Assembly: GCA_002433235.1 (NCBI GenBank)
Contig: DJHS01000165.1
Span: 1 to 9,422 of the forward strand
DNA length: 9,422 bases
Direction: 5' to 3'
Source of the DNA: UBA6614 sp002433235
GTDB taxonomy: Bacteria > Verrucomicrobiota > Verrucomicrobiia > Limisphaerales > UBA1100
The translations under genes and the position numbers were made by a program. Shown in pieces: positions 6,271 to 9,422 of the stretch. The first letter of the stretch is position 1; every line of letters starts with the position of its first letter. Under the pieces are notes generated by a model. That model was given only the letters and a program-made list of their open reading frames with translations. It had not been told where the DNA came from and did not search any database.

Positions 6271-7674
6271 ATGAACACTTTTGAACTGAATCGTCGTCAG
6301 GCACTGGTGGCCGGCGGCTTGGGCGTGGCGAGCATGGGGATGCCGGGCTCGGTGTTGGGCACGGACCAGCTCGACAAGGGCGGCAACGCGGTTTCGTCCG
6401 ACAAGAATTGCATTTTCATTCTGCTCTGTGGCGGGCCGAGCCATGTGGATACGTGGGACATGAAGCCCAACGCGCCCATCGAATATCGCGGGCCGTACAA
6501 GACCATCCGCACCAAGGTGCCGGGGATGCGGCTCAATGAGATGCACACGGAGCTGGCCAAGCTGACCGACCAGTTCACGCTCATCAACTCGATGACGCAT
6601 CCGGGCGGCATCAGTAATCACTTCGATGCGATGCACAACCTGCTCAGCGGGCAATCCGTGAAGCGCGTGCGGCAGGGCGTGCCGGATGATCAGCCGTACC
6701 TCGGCTCGTTCGTGGCCAAGCACAAGCCGAGCACGCGCAACATCGTCTCCAACGCGTGGCTCATCAAATGCGTCGGCCGGCCGGTCTTTTGCGCGCCGAA
6801 CATTTCGCTCGGCGGCTACCTTGGCTCAGCGTACGCGCCGGTGTTTGTCGGTTCGGCCAACAACCATCCGGCCATGCCGAACTTCACGCCGCCGCCGGTT
6901 TATGATTTGGGCAATGCCGATCGACTCGCGCAACGCCGCAAACTGCTTGGCAGCCTCGAGAGCAACGTGCTCGCCAAGGATGCCAAGGGTGCCGACTGGG
7001 GGCACCTGCGCGAAAAGGCGTACGACGCGATGACCCGTCCCGAGGGACGCGAGGCGTTCGACATGAGCCGCGAGCCGGCGAAGGTGCGTGAGCGTTACGG
7101 CATGCATCCGCTCGGCCAGAATTTTCTGCTCGCCCGCCGTATGGTGGAGGCGGGGGTGCGCTTCGTCACCGTCAATGGCTGGGCCGGCCAGGCCCCGAGC
7201 GATCGGCGCGGGCCGCCCAGTAGCAGCTGGGACATGCACGGCGGCAACATGGGCATGGGCAACGCCTTCGGCAACGGCTCGTACGGCATGGGCTTCTGCC
7301 TGCCGCGTCTGGACCAGGCGCTTTCGGCGTTGATGCGTGACTTGAAGGAGCGTGGCATGCTCGACAACACGCTGGTGGTGGTCACGGGTGAGTTCGGTCG
7401 CACACCGAAAGTGCTTACGCAACAACCGCCCGGACGCCAGCATTGGCCGAAGTGTTTCTCCTCCATCCTCGCCGGCTGCGGCATTGGCGGTGGGCAGGTG
7501 TACGGCAAGTCCGACAAGAACGGCTCGTACGTGACCAACAACCCCGTGCGCCCCGAGGAACTGGCGGCGACCATTTACCATGCGTTGGATATCCCGCTGA
7601 ACGAACCACAAAACAACAGCGGCTTTGAACGGCCGCTGACGACTGGGAAGCCGGTGATGGATTTATTTGGGTAA
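6271..7674 (+). CDS. DUF1501 family exported protein (Tat signal)
   Basis: This 467-residue protein carries the DUF1501 hallmarks, a family placed in the sulfatase/alkaline-phosphatase fold superfamily. A twin-arginine signal occurs at residues 7-12 (NRRQAL), followed by a Gly/Ala-rich hydrophobic stretch, so folded export by Tat is expected. Motifs in order: LLCGGPSHVDTWD (51-63), HPGGISNHFDAMHNLLSG (110-127), WDMHGG (320-325), LPRLDQALSALMRDLKERG (344-362), GEFGRTP (373-379), GRQHWP (388-393) and PEELAATIYHALDI near the C-terminus. In the relatives I remember, GR[DE]H is usual where this protein has GRQH. A Gly/Met/Asn-rich insertion follows WDMHGG. The length is normal for the family. Substrate and reaction are not established. 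It starts a new operon with the DUF1552 gene 42 nt downstream. Confidence 0.93.
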   Translation: MNTFELNRRQALVAGGLGVASMGMPGSVLGTDQLDKGGNAVSSDKNCIFILLCGGPSHVDTWDMKPNAPIEYRGPYKTIRTKVPGMRLNEMHTELAKLTDQFTLINSMTHPGGISNHFDAMHNLLSGQSVKRVRQGVPDDQPYLGSFVAKHKPSTRNIVSNAWLIKCVGRPVFCAPNISLGGYLGSAYAPVFVGSANNHPAMPNFTPPPVYDLGNADRLAQRRKLLGSLESNVLAKDAKGADWGHLREKAYDAMTRPEGREAFDMSREPAKVRERYGMHPLGQNFLLARRMVEAGVRFVTVNGWAGQAPSDRRGPPSSSWDMHGGNMGMGNAFGNGSYGMGFCLPRLDQALSALMRDLKERGMLDNTLVVVTGEFGRTPKVLTQQPPGRQHWPKCFSSILAGCGIGGGQVYGKSDKNGSYVTNNPVRPEELAATIYHALDIPLNEPQNNSGFERPLTTGKPVMDLFG

Positions 7675-7716
7675 CCTTGCTATCATTCATCCATCAGGCA
7701 TCGATCCCACAGTTTC

Positions 7717-8940
7717 ATGCAGCGGCGTACATTTTTAAAAGGGGCGGGCGTGGCGTTGTTGTTGCCGCGGCTGGAGAGTTTGGGGCAGGTGGACGAGGCA
7801 AAATCGCCGCGGCGCTTGCTGACGATTGTCAATCACCTCAGCTTTTATCAGCCCGAACTGATCCCGAAAACGGGCGGCGCGTTTCAAAAGCCGCCGGCGC
7901 TGCTGGCGGAGTTGGCCGATCATTTCAAGCACCTTAAAATATTCAGCGGGCTGGATAATCCGGCGGTGCAAAATGGGTTCGGTCACACGCCGTGTGTCGG
8001 CATTCTTTCCGGTTACTTCAACAAACTGCACCGCAAGAACCGGCTGTCCATTGATCAGGCGATCGCCGATCAGATTGGCGGCGACACGCGATTCAAGTCG
8101 CTGGTCTTTCAGGCCGGCGAAAACCTGAACTTTTCCCAGATCTCCTGGGACAAGCACGGTTTGCCGGTTAAACAGATCGATTCGCCCCACAAGATTTTTA
8201 ACCTGCTCTTTCAGGTCGACGAAAACGAGAAGACGCAGCAGCAGGTGCTCGCCGAAGACCGCAGCATACTCGATGCAGTGCTCGCGCAGGCCAAGTCCAT
8301 GGAGAAGCGGCTCAACGCCACCGACCGCGCGAAGATGGACGAGTACCTCACTTCCGTGCGCGAAGTGGAACTGACCGTGAAACGCCGCGCCTACTGGGCC
8401 GACCGCTCCAAACCGCAAGTGGATTATGAGATCGAGAATTTCGATCGCAAGTCGGTGGACGACTACGTGGGCACCTTGATGGATCTTGCCGTGCTGGCGC
8501 TTCAAACCGATTCGACGCGTGCGGTGACGGTGCAGATTCCGTTTTGGGAAGGCTTCAAGGAGCCCGATCTCAGCGGCAATTACCACGACCTTTCGCACCA
8601 CGGCCAAAAGCCGGAGAAGATCAAAAAATTGCTCATGCTCGAGCACGCCATCCTCAAGCGCATCAGCACGGCATTCACCACGATGCAGCAACGCAAGGTT
8701 GGCAACACCTCATTGTTTGATCAAACGACCACGCTCCTCACCGCGTCCATGGGCAGTGCCAACTCCCACAACTTCGATGACCTGCCCGCGCTGGTTTTTG
8801 ACAGCCGGATCAAGACTCCCGGCCACTGGCGACGGCAGGACGTCCCGATGAGCAACCTTTACCTCGGCCTATTGCAGCAGTTCGGTGCCGAACGCGGCCG
8901 GTTCGGCGAAAGCACGGGCGCCTTCGATCTCTTGTCATGA
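7717..8940 (+). CDS. DUF1552 family exported protein (Tat signal)
   Basis: This 407-residue protein is recognisable as DUF1552. It opens with a Tat-like signal, QRRTFLKGAGVALLLPRLES (2-21), the typical beginning of this family. Further family-like blocks are LKIFSGLDNPAVQNGFGH, SIDQAIADQIGGDTRFKSL, SILDAVLAQAKSMEKRL, DEYLTSVREVE, YHDLSHHG, GSANSHNFDDLPALV and a closing SNLYLGLLQQFG with RFGESTG. It is slightly shorter than the roughly 430-460 residues I recall for relatives, but no domain block is obviously missing. Its biochemical function is unknown. DUF1552 genes commonly precede a DUF1592-type cytochrome gene in PVC genomes, as here. The start has no clear Shine-Dalgarno in the 42-nt gap; the stop overlaps the next start in ATGATG. 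Confidence 0.92.
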   Translation: MQRRTFLKGAGVALLLPRLESLGQVDEAKSPRRLLTIVNHLSFYQPELIPKTGGAFQKPPALLAELADHFKHLKIFSGLDNPAVQNGFGHTPCVGILSGYFNKLHRKNRLSIDQAIADQIGGDTRFKSLVFQAGENLNFSQISWDKHGLPVKQIDSPHKIFNLLFQVDENEKTQQQVLAEDRSILDAVLAQAKSMEKRLNATDRAKMDEYLTSVREVELTVKRRAYWADRSKPQVDYEIENFDRKSVDDYVGTLMDLAVLALQTDSTRAVTVQIPFWEGFKEPDLSGNYHDLSHHGQKPEKIKKLLMLEHAILKRISTAFTTMQQRKVGNTSLFDQTTTLLTASMGSANSHNFDDLPALVFDSRIKTPGHWRRQDVPMSNLYLGLLQQFGAERGRFGESTGAFDLLS

Positions 8941-9422
8941 TGCGGCGACGGTGGACTATTCTATTGGCGGGAGTCCTCCTGCCGGGCCTGCTTGTTGCGG
9001 AACCCAAACTGAAACAATTCTTCGCGCAAAACTGCGTGCAATGCCACGGCCCCGAGAAGCAAAAGGGCAAGGTGCGCCTGGACCGGCCGGTGGACGTGCT
9101 TTTTGCTGATGAAGAGTTGCTGGAGACCGTGGCCGATGTGCTGGAGGCCGGTGAGATGCCGCCGGAAAAAGCGCCGCAACCCAAGGCCGCCGCGCGGGCG
9201 AAGGCGGTGCAGTTACTGCAACAGCGCATCCTGGCCAAACGCCCGCTCGCCACGCTCAAGCGGCTCACCCGTGCTGAGTACACCCACACGATGCGGGATC
9301 TCTTCGGCGTGGATTTTGATTTCACCGGCCTGCTGCCGCCCGATCACGTGGAGCACGGCTTCGACAAGTTTGGCGAGGCGCACCTGATGTCGCCGCATCA
9401 AGTCATGGCTTACCTCAAGACC
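8937..9422 (+). CDS. Exported planctomycete-type cytochrome c with DUF1587, 3' truncated
   Basis: The frame is open from the ATG at 8937 to the end of the window (162 codons), so the C-terminus is missing. A signal peptide MMRRRWTILLAGVLLPGLLVA precedes a c-type heme site CVQCH (33-37). GEMPP at 72-76 gives a likely distal Met ligand (Met74), typical of the planctomycete cytochrome c domain. DUF1587 begins around 107 with LKRLTRAEYTHTMRDLFGVDFD and continues to the window edge. Relatives continue with DUF1592, DUF1588 and DUF1585 domains, which should lie downstream. The start overlaps the DUF1552 stop by 4 nt (ATGA), a standard coupling arrangement; a second ATG at 8940 would remove one residue. 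The role is probably periplasmic electron transfer coupled to an unknown oxidation; this is inference from family and context. Confidence 0.9.
   Translation, partial: MMRRRWTILLAGVLLPGLLVAEPKLKQFFAQNCVQCHGPEKQKGKVRLDRPVDVLFADEELLETVADVLEAGEMPPEKAPQPKAAARAKAVQLLQQRILAKRPLATLKRLTRAEYTHTMRDLFGVDFDFTGLLPPDHVEHGFDKFGEAHLMSPHQVMAYLKT

Noticed and set aside
6826..7611. 261-codon open frame on the - strand
   Set aside because: It is antisense to the conserved DUF1501 core; the translation is His/Arg/Ala-rich with no motif.
7735..8691. 318-codon open frame on the - strand
   Set aside because: It is antisense to the DUF1552 gene, whose sense product carries several family motifs along its full length. 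The long frame is a by-product of the GC-rich codon pattern.

Overview
The window looks like a chromosomal fragment from a PVC-superphylum bacterium, most likely a Verrucomicrobiota or Planctomycetota member. The evidence is the gene content: a DUF1501 protein, a DUF1552 protein and a planctomycete-type cytochrome c/DUF1587 protein in a row, preceded by a secreted squalene-cyclase-like toroid protein and a very long coiled-coil protein. All seven genes lie on the + strand and are tightly packed. No tRNA, rRNA, CRISPR array, insertion sequence or phage gene was seen. Family names come from remembered signatures; no search was run.

Region 1 (1-6144) is a cassette of four contiguous genes: (i) a long, 5'-truncated, charged coiled-coil protein with Gly and Ser/Gln linkers; (ii) an exported alpha/alpha-toroid (prenyltransferase/squalene-oxidase repeat) protein; (iii) and (iv) two exported tandem paralogues. 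Each paralogue has a concanavalin/LamG-like beta-sandwich flanked by two short beta-rich modules on each side, with the signature GDxLxGxL. Junctions are a 1-nt TAATG overlap, an 11-nt overlap and a 15-nt gap, so this is almost certainly one transcript. The products probably act together in the envelope or periplasm, but the function is unknown.

Region 2 (6145-6270) is the only sizeable intergenic gap. It holds nested inverted repeats, a perfect TTGACA hexamer without a good -10 partner, and a ribosome-binding site that can pair with the bases just before the next start codon. It probably separates two transcription units or acts as a structured leader.

Region 3 (6271-9422) is a second operon: a DUF1501 protein (twin-arginine signal, sulfatase/alkaline-phosphatase-like), a DUF1552 protein (twin-arginine signal), and the start of an exported cytochrome c protein with CxxCH and DUF1587, cut by the window end. 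In PVC genomes such genes form large paralogous sets, usually linked to extracytoplasmic breakdown of complex substrates, but no substrate is established.

The most interesting part is region 1: eight copies of one short module spread over two tandem paralogues, next to a non-cyclase toroid protein and a coiled-coil protein. This may be an uncharacterised envelope complex.
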